A DNA stretch of 64,000 nucleotides from Gynuella sp. (GCA_028282465.1 JANQHX010000109.1:89877-153876); one strand, 5' to 3'; positions 39,712 to 49,535 are shown, counted from the stretch's first letter. The notes: generated by a model from the sequence alone, not told the origin. Program-made: numbers and translations.

Positions 39712-40605
39712 ATGACCGAAAAACAATATTGTCTGCCGGAACATCTGGGAATAGTCAGTGTAAAAGGCCAAGACGCTACAAAACTTTTGCACGGACAAAC
39801 AACAGCCGACTTTGAGAAAGACTTTACTGGCAAAGCAATATTGGGGGCAGCCTGTAACCCAAAAGGTCGAGCCTACGGCAACTTCTTAGCAGTGGGCATT
39901 GAGCAAGACATACTGCTCATTATGGATAGATCCATCATTGACAACTTTATCAAAACCCTGAATAAGTACGCCGTTTTCTTCAAAGTAGAGCTAAAAGACG
40001 CCACTAAGGAATTTCATTTAATTGGTGCCTTTGATAACCCTAGTGAGTCAGAACATTTTGCAGTCGCGCTAAAGGACAAACAATTGGCCATAGCTTTCCC
40101 TGGAAATCGCCAACTATGGTTAGCCAATCCACTAACATCTGGCTACGAAGAGCTTCTTTCCAGTTATGAAGACAAAGCTAGCTTTTTAGAGAAAGCAGTT
40201 TGGCAGGCAGCGGACATAGAGTCTGGCTTACCCTGGATTGATGCTGACAACATAGACAAGTGGATTCCCCAACAAATAAACCTGCACGCTTTGGAAGCCG
40301 TGAGCTTTACTAAGGGGTGTTACACCGGCCAAGAAATTGTGGCTCGCCTCAATTACCGTGGAAAATTAAAAAACTGGGCTCATTTTATTACTGCAGAAAC
40401 AGCTATTGAAACCCTTGTGATTCAGAATAAGGATGGCAAAAAAGTTGGTGAAATCATTAATCTAGTCAACCATGAAGACATGCATTGGGCATTGGCAAAC
40501 CTAACGGAATCAGAAGCAGAGTTTGACCTGTTTTTAGATCAAAATGGCAATCCTCCCTGCACCCTCCAAAACCTGCCCTATACTGTTAAAACCAGTAACT
40601 CTTAA
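39712..40605 (+). CDS. ygfZ: folate-binding Fe-S cluster protein YgfZ
   Basis: Tetrahydrofolate-dependent protein that supports repair or assembly of certain iron-sulfur enzymes such as MiaB. The diagnostic motif KGCYTGQEIVAR is present with its cysteine. GCV_T-like fold over 297 residues. It faces away from sdhE with a 70-base shared promoter region. Confidence 0.94.
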   Translation: MTEKQYCLPEHLGIVSVKGQDATKLLHGQTTADFEKDFTGKAILGAACNPKGRAYGNFLAVGIEQDILLIMDRSIIDNFIKTLNKYAVFFKVELKDATKEFHLIGAFDNPSESEHFAVALKDKQLAIAFPGNRQLWLANPLTSGYEELLSSYEDKASFLEKAVWQAADIESGLPWIDADNIDKWIPQQINLHALEAVSFTKGCYTGQEIVARLNYRGKLKNWAHFITAETAIETLVIQNKDGKKVGEIINLVNHEDMHWALANLTESEAEFDLFLDQNGNPPCTLQNLPYTVKTSNS

Positions 40606-40669
40606 CCCGGTCGAGCCCTATGCAGCTGCAGAGATTGATGCAGCTTTGCACCCTAGCGCTTTAACATCA

Positions 40670-40694
40670 GTTCCGGGTTGAACTAGCCCGGAAC
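40670..40694. other. hairpin immediately upstream of the HDOD gene
   Basis: GTTCCGGG and CCCGGAAC form an 8-bp stem with a 9-base loop, ending 5 bases before the ATG at 40700, so it may cover the ribosome site of the HDOD gene or end the ygfZ transcript. No T-run follows. Confidence 0.4.
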
Positions 40695-40699
40695 CCAAT

Positions 40700-41530
40700 A
40701 TGGCCTCATTAGTAGAAACTGTTCGCGAAGACATCATCGACGCAATAGAAAAAGATCAGCTTACCTTGCCCACATTGCCCGAAGTGGCTATGAAAGTCAG
40801 AGATGTTGCTGAAAACCCAGATGCGATCATTGCGGATCTAACCAAGATTATCAGCCAAGACACGGCTCTAGCGGCAAGAATCATTCGTGTCACCAACTCT
40901 CCTTTGCTGAGGGCACCTCAGGAGGTTAAAGACCTTACCATGGCGATCAGTCGCCTGGGCATGAATTACACAGCCAATCTAGCCATTGGTCTAGCGATGG
41001 AACAAATGTTTCAGGCCACCTCAGACATCATTGATCAAAGGCTGCGTGATATCTGGCATACCACCACTAAAATCGCCAATCTGGCTTACGTCATTGCCCA
41101 ACGCCACAGTAAAATTCCCCCCGACGAAGCCACGTTAGCGGCACTAGTCCATCGGCTAGGTGCGTTGCCAATTCTGACATTTGCTGAAGAAAATGATTCA
41201 TTGATACAAGACGGCATATCCCTAGACAAAGTAATCAGCGCGCTGAACCCAGAGTTAGGCTGCTTGATTCTTAAAAAATGGGACTTTGCTGAAGAGCTGG
41301 TTGATCTTCCAAAGTCATTTGAACAGTTTACAGACGATTCCCCCGAGCTTGGTTACGCCGATATAATCCGCGTCGCGAACCTGATCCACTTCAGCAAAGA
41401 TGGCGTCACTTATTCAGACGTTGAATGGGCATCTGTACCCTCTTTCGGGAAACTTGGCTTGGAAAGCAGTCCAGATGGAGAAAATATTCAAGCCATCATT
41501 GAAGCAGCTAATCAGAGCGAGCTGTTATAG
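40700..41530 (+). CDS. HDOD domain protein
   Basis: Signal-output protein with an HDOD domain (residues ~15-210: LPTLPEVAMKVRDVAENPDAIIADLTKIISQDTALAARIIRVTNSPL...). HDOD proteins resemble HD hydrolases but usually lack the catalytic HD pair, and are linked to motility, biofilm or cyclic-di-GMP signalling. No metal HD motif stands out here. No membrane segments, 276 residues. Stands alone between ygfZ and a convergent YkgJ gene. Confidence 0.88.
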   Translation: MASLVETVREDIIDAIEKDQLTLPTLPEVAMKVRDVAENPDAIIADLTKIISQDTALAARIIRVTNSPLLRAPQEVKDLTMAISRLGMNYTANLAIGLAMEQMFQATSDIIDQRLRDIWHTTTKIANLAYVIAQRHSKIPPDEATLAALVHRLGALPILTFAEENDSLIQDGISLDKVISALNPELGCLILKKWDFAEELVDLPKSFEQFTDDSPELGYADIIRVANLIHFSKDGVTYSDVEWASVPSFGKLGLESSPDGENIQAIIEAANQSELL

Positions 41531-41564
41531 AGAACTGCTAAGAATACCCGGGTATGAACTCGGG

Positions 41565-41816
41565 TTAACTCGTTTGTTTCTCAAGATCTGATATGATTTT
41601 TAATGCCTGCTCTTTGGTTTCTCCGCAAAACCAAGGTTCAGGTTTTAAGTCGCCACAGATTTTAGGACGCTCTGGACTGGTAAAAATCTCACATCGCATT
41701 TGATCATTCAGATGCACACATCTCACCCCAGCAGGCTTACCCTCTGGCATCCCAAGAAAAGGTTTATTGATGGATGGTGCAATACAACAGGCGCCACAAC
41801 TACTACGACAGTCCAT
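41565..41816 (-). CDS. YkgJ family cysteine-cluster protein
   Basis: An 83-residue protein with an N-terminal cysteine cluster (CRSSCGACCIAPSI) and three further cysteines (RCVHL, RCEIF, KICGD) typical of the YkgJ zinc or iron-chelating family. Function unknown. The start is 6 bases from the left end of a 279-bp inverted-repeat element, and no Shine-Dalgarno sequence is seen between them, so the element may have replaced the native upstream region. Confidence 0.85.
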   Translation of the reverse strand: MDCRSSCGACCIAPSINKPFLGMPEGKPAGVRCVHLNDQMRCEIFTSPERPKICGDLKPEPWFCGETKEQALKIISDLEKQTS

Positions 41817-41822
41817 ATTTTT

Positions 41823-42101
41823 AGGAGACTCTGATTAACTACAGTGCTGCACTGCGGATATCTAAACGTGATTTTTATCGCGGCGAAACTTGTAGGAAAT
41901 GTCTAGACCTTTTCAAAAGTTTCAACAAAGAGAAAAACGCGTTTAGACCCGCCCTGCGGGTGGTTCGGCATTCCGACTTACAGGCGAGTCCTGACTCGGT
42001 GTTGCCTTCTTTTGAAAGGTCCAGACATTCCTGCAAGAAGGCGCCTTGATTCAGAACTCGCCTGTAAGCCAGAGCAACACTGGAGTTAATCAGAGTCTCC
42101 T
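41823..42101. mobile_element. MITE-like palindromic element with 18-bp perfect terminal inverted repeats
   Basis: The ends AGGAGACTCTGATTAACT (41823-41840) and its exact complement (42084-42101) bound a 279-bp stretch. Inside lie a second imperfect inverted pair (GTCTAGACCTTTTCAAAAG at 41901-41919 against 42009-42026), a third involving CTTACAGGCGAGT (near 41978 and 42055), and a CCCGC/GCGGG hairpin in the centre. There is no open reading frame of note. It fills the gap between divergent ykgJ and ybfF. No clear target-site duplication was seen, and no second copy in the window. Confidence 0.65.
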
Positions 42102-42145
42102 TTAAAATACCAATCTTACTTTCCAGCGATCATTATAGAAGCAAC

Positions 42146-42913
42146 ATGGAACTATTCACACAAACACTGGGTTCTGGCGAACCATTAGTCATTTTACACG
42201 GTCTTTTTGGAGATGGAGACAATTGGAAATCGGTAGCCAAAGCCCTGTCCAATCAATTTGAAGTAACCTTGGTCGATTTAAGAAACCACGGAAGATCTTT
42301 TCACAGTAATGAAATGAACTACGCCATCATGGCGGAAGACATCGAAAAACTTTTGGATAAATTAAGTTTGAAATCGCCTCTTATGTTGGGGCACTCAATG
42401 GGGGGCAAGGTTGCCATGCAACTGGCGTTAATGTCACCGGAAAGCATTCAAAAGCTAGTGGTGGTAGATATAGCGCCTAAAACTTACGCGCCAAATCATA
42501 ACAACGTATTTACCACTTTAAATGGGATGGATATTGGACTCTACAAATCCCGTAAAGAGATAGAAGAAACACTGAAGCAAGGAATTGATGACAGTGCGGT
42601 GAGAAGTTTTTTAATGAAGAGTCTTTTTAGAGACGAACAAAAAAACTTCGATTGGCGTTTCAATCTTCCTGCACTGGAAAAACAATACTCTAACATTGCG
42701 GCATCACCCACGGATGAAGGTACCTTTACTGGCCCAACACTATTTATAAAAGGCGGAGACTCAAACTATATTCAAGCAGAAGACCAACCAAGAATTTTAG
42801 AACTGTTTCCGAACGCGAAAGCAAAAATTATTTCCGGTGCCGGACACTGGCCGCAGGCACAAAAGCCACAGGTATTTATTAAAATACTTTCTGACTTTTT
42901 ACAGGCTGGCTAA
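42146..42913 (+). CDS. ybfF: alpha/beta hydrolase, YbfF-type esterase
   Basis: Soluble acyl esterase of the YbfF group. Oxyanion-hole region LHGLFGDGDNWKS, nucleophile elbow GHSMGGKVAM and catalytic His in GAGHWPQAQ are all visible; LRNHGRS is also characteristic. Length 255. Overlaps the end of the convergent small membrane-protein gene by 4 bases. Confidence 0.88.
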   Translation: MELFTQTLGSGEPLVILHGLFGDGDNWKSVAKALSNQFEVTLVDLRNHGRSFHSNEMNYAIMAEDIEKLLDKLSLKSPLMLGHSMGGKVAMQLALMSPESIQKLVVVDIAPKTYAPNHNNVFTTLNGMDIGLYKSRKEIEETLKQGIDDSAVRSFLMKSLFRDEQKNFDWRFNLPALEKQYSNIAASPTDEGTFTGPTLFIKGGDSNYIQAEDQPRILELFPNAKAKIISGAGHWPQAQKPQVFIKILSDFLQAG

Positions 42914-43251
42914 AACTCCATCTGATCGTTTTTCTTAATCTCCTCCAGCAGGTTTTGCACCCTGCTTTCCCCTACTTTTGTTAATAATTTATTTCTGAAA
43001 ACCATACCTTCTTGTTCATCAATTAATTCACACTGTTGTCTTATTTGTTCTAGATATGGGTCGTGTCTAATAGGCACACCCAGAAACACTTGCCAATCGT
43101 TAATTGTGGCTTTGTGATCCAACACCATTTCAAGAATTTCAATAACATTTTCTCGTCGAATTAAGTAAGTGACTCGACGTAACCTTGTTAGTGCAACAAA
43201 CATTGCCATCACTAAAATCAGAGTGATAAATACTATGAATATTAGCTCCAT
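42910..43251 (-). CDS. hypothetical single-pass membrane protein, 113 residues
   Basis: Not assigned to a family. A hydrophobic segment (MELIFIVFITLILVMAMFVAL, residues 1-21) is followed by LRRVTYLIRRENV and a charged helical cytoplasmic tail. The promoter region is shared with the divergent nitrate-transport operon. Length and hydrophobic start suggest a membrane-tethered soluble domain of unknown role. Confidence 0.7.
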   Translation of the reverse strand: MELIFIVFITLILVMAMFVALTRLRRVTYLIRRENVIEILEMVLDHKATINDWQVFLGVPIRHDPYLEQIRQQCELIDEQEGMVFRNKLLTKVGESRVQNLLEEIKKNDQMEF

Positions 43252-43263
43252 ATTGCTTTTTTA

Positions 43264-43301
43264 TACCCCCTTGGTGGTATTTGGTTAATACCCCCTGGGT
43301 A
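43264..43301. promoter_or_regulatory. tandem TACC...GGTA palindromes, NarL-like 7-2-7 site
   Basis: TACCCCC-TT-GGTGGTA (43264-43279) has the 7-2-7 inverted heptamer spacing of NarL/NarP sites (TACYYMT consensus) with mismatches. A second palindrome TACCCCCTGGGTA follows at 43289-43301. They lie between a small membrane-protein gene and the nitrate-uptake operon, so nitrate-responsive binding is plausible but unproven. Confidence 0.35.
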
Positions 43302-43325
43302 TCCCCATTTTCAATTCAAATAGGC

Positions 43326-43447
43326 GATTTTGCATTATAAATAAGCACAAAATCACCACTTCTGTGCCATTTTGATTTTGCACTCGCACCATCTAAAAAC
43401 TTTCATAGATTTTAGGCATCTCGACCAAACCATAACAGTGCAAAATC
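43326..43447. promoter_or_regulatory. four copies of a GATTTTGCAC-type motif upstream of the nitrate operon
   Basis: GATTTTGCA at 43326 and GATTTTGCACT at 43374 are on the plus strand; GCACAAAATC at 43345 and AGTGCAAAATC at 43437 are inverted copies. The outer pair of the second set is an exact 11-bp inverted repeat. TTTTGCAC/GTGCAAAA half-sites resemble NtrC half-sites (GCAC...GTGC) but with irregular spacing. They lie 26 to 147 bases upstream of the sigma-54 promoter, the expected enhancer range. Confidence 0.4.
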
Positions 43448-43472
43448 ATAGGTCTTTTTTTTTACCTAACCT

Positions 43473-43488
43473 TGGCACAGCCCTCGCT
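43473..43488 (+). promoter_or_regulatory. predicted sigma-54 promoter of the nitrate-uptake operon
   Basis: TGGCAC (43473-43478), 5 bases, TCGCT (43484-43488) matches TGGCAC-N5-TTGCW with one mismatch; the GG and GC dinucleotides are exactly 12 bases apart. Transcription would start near 43500, leaving an ~88-base leader before nrtA. Sigma-54 control fits nitrogen-regulated nitrate uptake. Confidence 0.65.
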
Positions 43489-43587
43489 ATTACCTCTGTG
43501 TACGCAAAACTATCAACTACTGGTTACAAAACCCGATTTTTTTAGCGATAAAAAACCATCTCGAAAGAGAAAAACACGGAGTTACGA

Positions 43588-44961
43588 ATGAACATTTTAA
43601 AACTGACTAAAGCAATTGCTCGCGGTGCCATTGTCGCTGCAACTGCTTTAACTGTTACCACTTCTTTCGCAGAAGTTGGTGAGCCAGAAAAAGAAGATCT
43701 TACCTTTGGTTTTATTAAACTTACAGACATGGCACCTCTAGCCATTGCTCTTGAAAACGGTTACTTCGAAGACGAAGGCCTTTATGTAACTCTAGAAGCC
43801 CAAGCAAACTGGAAAGTTCTTCTGGATCGTGTCATTGATGGTGAATTAGATGGCGCGCACATGCTTGCTGGCCAGCCTCTAGGTGCCACCATTGGTTTCG
43901 GTACCCAGGATCACATCATCACTGCTTTCTCAATGGACTTAAACGGTAACGCCATTACTGTTTCTAACGACATTTGGGACAGAATGAAAAAGCACGTTCC
44001 ACATGAGAACGGCAAACCGGTTCATCCAATTAAAGCTGACTACCTAAAGCCTGTTGTTGAAGAATTCAAAGAAGAAGGCGAGCCATTCAAAATGGGCATG
44101 GTTTTCCCAGTATCTACCCATAACTATGAATTGCGTTACTGGTTAGCCGCCGGTGGTATTCACCCAGGTTACTACGCTCCTCACAAAGGTGATATCTCAG
44201 GTCAAATTGATGCAGACGCTCTATTGTCTGTAACGCCTCCACCACAAATGCCAGCCACTATGGAAGCGGGCACAATCTACGGTTACTGCGTGGGTGAGCC
44301 TTGGAACCAGCAAGCTGTATTCAAAGGCATTGGTGTACCTGTTATTACTGACTACGAAATCTGGAAAAACAATCCTGAAAAAGTTTTCGGTGTAAGCAAA
44401 GGCTGGGCTGACAAGTATCCAAACACTCATATCCGTGTTGTTAAAGCAATGATTCGTGCCGCTCAATGGTTGGACGAAAACAACAACGCTAACCGCCCTG
44501 CCGCTGTGAAGATTTTATCTTTACCTGAATATGTAGGTGCCGACTACGATGTTATCGCTAACTCAATGACTGGTACTTTCGAATACGAAAAAGGCGACAA
44601 GCGTTCTGTTCCTGACTTCAACGTGTTCTTCCGTTACTTCGCAACTTACCCATACTACTCTGATGCCATTTGGTACCTAACTCAAATGCGTCGTTGGGGT
44701 CAGATCGAAGAGCAAAAACCTGATAGCTGGTACATGGATATCGCCAAGAAAGTTTACCGTCCTGACATCTATGCAATGGCTGCAAAAGAGCTGATCAAAG
44801 AAGGTCTGGTAAAAGCTTCTGATTTCCCAGATTTCGAAAAAGAAGATGGTTTCCGCCCACCACAGACTGAGTTCATCGACAACGTAGTTTACGACGGTAA
44901 AAAGCCAAACGAATACCTAGAGCAATTTAGCATTGGTCTAAAAGGTGCCGACAAGATCTAA
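43588..44961 (+). CDS. nrtA: nitrate ABC transporter substrate-binding protein, NrtA type
   Basis: Periplasmic nitrate/nitrite-binding protein. A signal peptide (residues ~1-29, ending SFA, with a basic start) precedes the NrtA/CmpA-type domain: [42 protein letters not shown] and [12 protein letters not shown] are diagnostic. Length 457. No lipobox. Codons are strongly biased to GGT, GCT and CTG/CTT-type optimal codons compared with neighbours, suggesting high expression. A hairpin separates it from nrtB. Confidence 0.92.
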   Translation: MNILKLTKAIARGAIVAATALTVTTSFAEVGEPEKEDLTFGFIKLTDMAPLAIALENGYFEDEGLYVTLEAQANWKVLLDRVIDGELDGAHMLAGQPLGATIGFGTQDHIITAFSMDLNGNAITVSNDIWDRMKKHVPHENGKPVHPIKADYLKPVVEEFKEEGEPFKMGMVFPVSTHNYELRYWLAAGGIHPGYYAPHKGDISGQIDADALLSVTPPPQMPATMEAGTIYGYCVGEPWNQQAVFKGIGVPVITDYEIWKNNPEKVFGVSKGWADKYPNTHIRVVKAMIRAAQWLDENNNANRPAAVKILSLPEYVGADYDVIANSMTGTFEYEKGDKRSVPDFNVFFRYFATYPYYSDAIWYLTQMRRWGQIEEQKPDSWYMDIAKKVYRPDIYAMAAKELIKEGLVKASDFPDFEKEDGFRPPQTEFIDNVVYDGKKPNEYLEQFSIGLKGADKI

Positions 44962-44983
44962 GTCTTAACGTCACAACCCAAAC

Positions 44984-45012
44984 GAGCACCACTGCAAATG
45001 CAGTTGGTGCTC
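44984..45012 (+). other. intra-operon hairpin between nrtA and nrtB
   Basis: GAGCACCA-CTGC, loop AAAT, then GCAG-T-TGGTGCTC gives a 12-bp stem with one bulge and no following T-run. Such structures between binding-protein and permease genes protect the upstream mRNA or reduce read-through, raising the binding-protein to permease ratio. Confidence 0.65.
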
Positions 45013-45037
45013 TTCATATTTAACGGAGCTTAAGCTA

Positions 45038-46042
45038 ATGAATATCGCCGCCACGATACAAAAGCCTTTTGAACCTTGGATCAAGTTATTCAAAGGCGAA
45101 CTACCCAAACAAACCATTGCCTCAACGATCAAAGCCATAGTGACACCTATGATTGGTATTTTAGTTTTCCTAATGTTGTGGGAAGTGGGTGCCAGCAGAG
45201 TTGAAACATCACTAGGAACCTTTCCTGGTCCTAAAGAAGTCTATGTACAAGCAGGAAATTTAGTTGCAGACCACAATCGTTTGAGAGAAAAAGAAGCAGC
45301 ATTTTATCAGCGTCAGGAAGAACGTAACGCTAAAAAATTGGAAAAAAATCCTGACGCCGAAATCAAAATTAGAAAGTTCAATGGTAAGGCAACTTTCTTT
45401 GATCAAATAGGCACATCACTAATTACAGTAATGAGCGGTTTTATCATCGCTACCATCATTGCAGTGCCGTTGGGAATTGTTATCGGTTTAAGTCGAACAC
45501 TTAACTCCGCCCTTAACCCAGTGATACAAACTTTCAAACCCGTTTCACCATTAGCATGGCTGCCCCTAGTGACCATGGTAGTGTCTGCTGTTTATGTGTC
45601 AGACGACCCAATGTTTGATAAAGCATTCCTAAATTCAATGATTACCGTAACGCTTTGCTGCCTGTGGCCAACTGTTTTAAACACTTCTGTCGGTGTTGCA
45701 AGTGTTAGCCAAGACTTGCAAAACGTTAGCAAGGTGTTGCGTTTAAGCTGGTTTACTCACGTATTAAAAATCGTTTTACCTTCCTCTGTACCCATGATTT
45801 TTACTGGTTTACGTTTATCGCTTGGCATCGCCTGGATGGTATTAATTGCAGCTGAAATGCTCGCGCAAAACCCTGGCCTGGGTAAATTTGTATGGGACGA
45901 ATTTCAAAACGGCTCCTCTGACTCTTTAGGCAGAATCATGACTGCAGTATTGGTTATCGGTTTCATCGGCTTCTTGTTAGATCGAATCATGCTGACGATG
46001 CAGAAAGCCGTTAGCTGGGATAAAAACGCAGAAATTCGTTAA
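45038..46042 (+). CDS. nrtB: nitrate ABC transporter permease, NrtB type
   Basis: Inner-membrane permease subunit. Segments at residues ~30-50, ~125-150 and further helices to the C-terminus, with the ABC coupling-loop sequence (EMLAQNPGLGKFVWDEFQNGSSDSLGRIM) containing the EAA-like glycine. An unusual charged insert (AAFYQRQEERNAKKLEKNPDAEIKIRKF, residues ~85-115) lies between the first two membrane parts. Length 334, second gene of the operon. Confidence 0.9.
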   Translation: MNIAATIQKPFEPWIKLFKGELPKQTIASTIKAIVTPMIGILVFLMLWEVGASRVETSLGTFPGPKEVYVQAGNLVADHNRLREKEAAFYQRQEERNAKKLEKNPDAEIKIRKFNGKATFFDQIGTSLITVMSGFIIATIIAVPLGIVIGLSRTLNSALNPVIQTFKPVSPLAWLPLVTMVVSAVYVSDDPMFDKAFLNSMITVTLCCLWPTVLNTSVGVASVSQDLQNVSKVLRLSWFTHVLKIVLPSSVPMIFTGLRLSLGIAWMVLIAAEMLAQNPGLGKFVWDEFQNGSSDSLGRIMTAVLVIGFIGFLLDRIMLTMQKAVSWDKNAEIR

Positions 46043-46069
46043 GCCAACACAAATTATTGGAGATTTAAA

Positions 46070-46924
46070 ATGAGTAAACCACATTTAGAATTAACAGGTG
46101 TTGGCATTGAATTCCCAACCCCAACTGGTCCATTCCGCGCACTGACTGACGTAAACCTTAAGATCGAAAAAGGCGAATTTATTTCCCTGATTGGTCACTC
46201 AGGTTGTGGTAAGTCAACAGTACTGAATATTGTTGCTGGTCTTTATCAAGCAACTGAAGGCGGGGCAATCTTAGATGGTAAAGAAGTTAATGAACCCGGA
46301 CCTGAAAGAGCAGTTGTGTTCCAAAACCATTCTCTGTTGCCTTGGTTAACGGCTTATGAAAATGTTGAACTGGCGGTAAAACAAGTATTCAGAGGCAAAA
46401 AATCTAGAGTAGAAATGAAAGAGTGGATTGAACACAATCTGCATCTGGTGCACATGGATCATGCTATGCACAAACGCCCTGACGAAATTTCCGGTGGTAT
46501 GAAACAGCGCGTAGGTATTGCTCGCGCTTTGGCTATGCAGCCATCTGTACTGCTTATGGATGAACCTTTCGGCGCCTTGGACGCCCTGACACGTGCTCAC
46601 CTGCAAGACTCGTTGATGGAAATCCAGTCTGTACTAAACAACACTGTAATTATGATTACGCACGATGTGGATGAAGCAGTTCTGCTGAGTGACCGCATTG
46701 TAATGATGACCAATGGCCCGGCGGCAACTATTGGTGAAGTGTTGACAGTAGATCTGGAGCGTCCAAGAAGCCGTCTCGAATTAGCAGACGACGCAAAATA
46801 CAACCACTACCGCTCAGAAGTATTGAAGTTCTTGTATGAGAAGCAAAAAAAAGTTGACACTTCTCAACCAAAACTAAAGGTTGTTGAAGAAGACGATTCT
46901 TCAGATGAAAAAGAAGTAGCGTAA
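46070..46924 (+). CDS. nitrate ABC transporter ATP-binding protein, NrtC/NrtD type
   Basis: ATPase subunit with Walker A GHSGCGKST, Q-loop QNHSLLPWL, signature ISGGMKQRVGIARAL, Walker B VLLMDEPFGALD and H-loop MITHDVDEAV. This is the single-domain NrtD/SsuB-like form, without the C-terminal solute-binding extension of cyanobacterial NrtC. An acidic tail ends the 284 residues. It completes the three-gene uptake operon and is followed by an intrinsic terminator. No nitrate reductase gene is in the window. Confidence 0.92.
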   Translation: MSKPHLELTGVGIEFPTPTGPFRALTDVNLKIEKGEFISLIGHSGCGKSTVLNIVAGLYQATEGGAILDGKEVNEPGPERAVVFQNHSLLPWLTAYENVELAVKQVFRGKKSRVEMKEWIEHNLHLVHMDHAMHKRPDEISGGMKQRVGIARALAMQPSVLLMDEPFGALDALTRAHLQDSLMEIQSVLNNTVIMITHDVDEAVLLSDRIVMMTNGPAATIGEVLTVDLERPRSRLELADDAKYNHYRSEVLKFLYEKQKKVDTSQPKLKVVEEDDSSDEKEVA

Positions 46925-46965
46925 GAAAATTTCTTAAAGCTAACCAATAGTACGACCATTCTTTG

Positions 46966-46987
46966 CCCCAGCTTATGCTGGGGTTTT
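46966..46987 (+). terminator. intrinsic terminator of the nitrate operon
   Basis: CCCCAGC, loop TTAT, GCTGGGG, then TTTT. It lies 41 bases after the last stop codon and between convergent genes. Confidence 0.85.
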
Positions 46988-47012
46988 ATTTCTCTAAGCG
47001 CTTCTTAACTTT

Positions 47013-49535
47013 CTAATGCAACTCATCATCCAGTTCGGTAAGGCTTAATATACAATTATTGTCTCCACTCAAATCACCGTTTCTACTTGAATTTATCCGT
47101 ATCAACACCCGTTTATTGGTTTGGTTATTCAGTACAATTTTCTCAAACTTCGCACCGTCCTTGAATACATTGGCTAATTCGTTCAGTAAAGAAGGGAAAT
47201 CTAGATTGTGGGAAATATGGTGGAATGGGCGCCCGACATCACTAGCCAATAAATTAAAATGCCGATTAGCCGCTGGCGAATATTTTCGGATTAGCATCTG
47301 ATCATCCAGAAATACAATGCCCACATCCATGTTATTAATCAGTGTGTCCAAGTCACTATTCGATGCAGTCACTTCTTCAATTTTTACTTGGTATTCCGAA
47401 TTAACTGTGTACAGCTCTTCGTTTACAGATTGCAATTCCTCATTGGTACTCTGTAGCTCTTCGTTGGCAGCTAGTAATTCTTCATTTGAAGACTGCAACT
47501 CTTCGTTCGTAGTTTCCAACTCTTCAATTGACAACTGGAGGCGCTCTTCAGAATATTTAAGCTCCGCTTCCAACTCCTTAATTCTTTCGTTAGCAGCCTC
47601 ATCAACGTTAAATTTGATTGCAGAATAGTTTTCATCGTCAATAGAAATTGCGCGTTCTTTCTGAATACACAAAAGATAATAACTACTATTTGAATTACTA
47701 CTTCTTAATCGTTTTACTGAAACCTCGCACATACAATGATTATCATTAGATAGGGTGACGGGAACTTCTTTTAAAACCACATCCTCATCAGACCTATCCG
47801 CCTGTTGCAATGCTGAAGAAACAGGTATGGTTAGAGGCTCAATCATTACATCTAAAATAGCGTTGGAAACTCGTCCCCTAGTGGGTCTGAGTGTAAATTG
47901 ATTGATGTCTCCATAGAAGTGAAGAATGTTTTTATCTGAGTCCATTAACACAGATGGCGGAAGATAATCCTCTAAAATCTTTTCCAACAGCACGTTATAG
48001 GCTGCAGCATTATTTTTCTCATAGCTTTTCAGGATACTGTCAACCGACGGAGACTTTTTCTTTTCTGAAAAATCTTTAACTTGATGATTAGTCTCTCCTA
48101 TCAACTTAGTTTGAGAACTCACCTTGCGGTAAATCCGTTGCCTCTCATTGACTATGTCCATTAACTTAGCAACAGCGGTATTCACTTCAGAAGGACCCAA
48201 AAACAAATATCCTCCCATACGTAAAGCGAATGTCAGCATGAGTAACACCCGTTTTTGTGTATCCGGCTGAAAATAAATTAAAACATTGCGACAAATAGCG
48301 AGATGAATATTACTGAAAGGTGGGTCGGTTAAAAGATTGTGGACTGCAAATATCACCATTTTACGAATTCTCGGAATGAGTACGTAATAATCCCCCTCTT
48401 GAGTAAAATAGCGATTAAATCGGTCTTTCCCTAAGTCGTCTACAATATTAGGTGCAAACTTTGCCTGACTCGCCAATGCAATGGTTTCTGGATCTACATC
48501 CGTAGCAAACACTTTAACATCCACATAGGATTCAGATTTTTGCATATACTCGTCGAGTAATATTGCTATGGAAATCGCCTCTTCGCCTGTTGAACATCCA
48601 GCAGACCAAACCCGAACTGTTTCATTTTCTGCGAGATTGTTAATAATGTCTGGAATTACTTTATTTTCTAATTCCTCAAAGGCTTTACCATCTCTGAAAA
48701 ATCGAGTGACACCAATCAGCATATCTTTAGACAATAATTGCAGTTCTTCAGAATTCTGTATGAGGGTTCTCAAATATTCTCGAATATCTGTTGTTTGATT
48801 AAGACCCATTCGTCGCTCAATACGACGAGTCACAGTCTGCGGCTTGTATAAGGAAAAATCTATTTCATATTCCTTTTCTAACAACTTATATATTTCTTTA
48901 AGAACAGCTTCCTCCTCAATAATGGGAGGCTTATTTTCGGCATTCGCAATTAACGGGTGAGTTAAATAGCTTTGCAGTTTTTCAGCGAGCTGCTCTGGTG
49001 ACGCAATAAAATCTGCACAGCCCGTTTGAACTGCACTGAGTGGCATACCATCAAATTTAGCTGAGTCGGAATCCTGAACCATTACTAGCCCACCGACTTC
49101 CTTTGTCGCGAGAATACCTCGGCTACCGTCACTTCCTGTTCCTGAAAGCACAATAGCAATACTCCTATGCTGAGCATCCTCTGCGAGCGATCTGAAAAAG
49201 ATATCAATAGGGAAATTAGGCGTGCGGTCAGGGTATTGGTCAGAAAGCAGAAGTCGACCTTCACCAATCATCAGGTTTTTACCTGGCGGTATAAAATAAA
49301 TAGTGTTCCCTACCACCTCACAACCGTCTGTGGCACTCACAACATTTAGTGAGGTAACCTTATCAAGCAGCTCAACCATGACAGATTTGAAATCTGGTGC
49401 TAAATGTTGAACAACAATAAATGCTACTTCGTGGTTTCTTTTTATCCCTTGGAAAAAGCTTTGTAATGCTTCAAGCCCGCCAGCTGATGCACCGATCGCC
49501 ACGTAATACTTCGGAGAACTATTTTTTGTAGTCAT
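47013..49535 (-). CDS. CheB-CheR fusion chemotaxis-type protein with coiled coil and PAS
   Basis: Cytosolic multi-domain signalling protein of 840 residues. It begins with a CheB methylesterase domain ([26 protein letters not shown]) without a receiver domain, then CheR methyltransferase ([36 protein letters not shown]). A long heptad coiled coil follows (repeated EELxxxNEELxxxNEEL, residues ~650-715), then a C-terminal PAS ([25 protein letters not shown]). Such fusions are usually orphan regulators outside classical chemotaxis. It lies 31 bases downstream of the GGDEF/EAL gene, so the two probably form an operon. Confidence 0.92.
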   Translation of the reverse strand: MTTKNSSPKYYVAIGASAGGLEALQSFFQGIKRNHEVAFIVVQHLAPDFKSVMVELLDKVTSLNVVSATDGCEVVGNTIYFIPPGKNLMIGEGRLLLSDQYPDRTPNFPIDIFFRSLAEDAQHRSIAIVLSGTGSDGSRGILATKEVGGLVMVQDSDSAKFDGMPLSAVQTGCADFIASPEQLAEKLQSYLTHPLIANAENKPPIIEEEAVLKEIYKLLEKEYEIDFSLYKPQTVTRRIERRMGLNQTTDIREYLRTLIQNSEELQLLSKDMLIGVTRFFRDGKAFEELENKVIPDIINNLAENETVRVWSAGCSTGEEAISIAILLDEYMQKSESYVDVKVFATDVDPETIALASQAKFAPNIVDDLGKDRFNRYFTQEGDYYVLIPRIRKMVIFAVHNLLTDPPFSNIHLAICRNVLIYFQPDTQKRVLLMLTFALRMGGYLFLGPSEVNTAVAKLMDIVNERQRIYRKVSSQTKLIGETNHQVKDFSEKKKSPSVDSILKSYEKNNAAAYNVLLEKILEDYLPPSVLMDSDKNILHFYGDINQFTLRPTRGRVSNAILDVMIEPLTIPVSSALQQADRSDEDVVLKEVPVTLSNDNHCMCEVSVKRLRSSNSNSSYYLLCIQKERAISIDDENYSAIKFNVDEAANERIKELEAELKYSEERLQLSIEELETTNEELQSSNEELLAANEELQSTNEELQSVNEELYTVNSEYQVKIEEVTASNSDLDTLINNMDVGIVFLDDQMLIRKYSPAANRHFNLLASDVGRPFHHISHNLDFPSLLNELANVFKDGAKFEKIVLNNQTNKRVLIRINSSRNGDLSGDNNCILSLTELDDELH

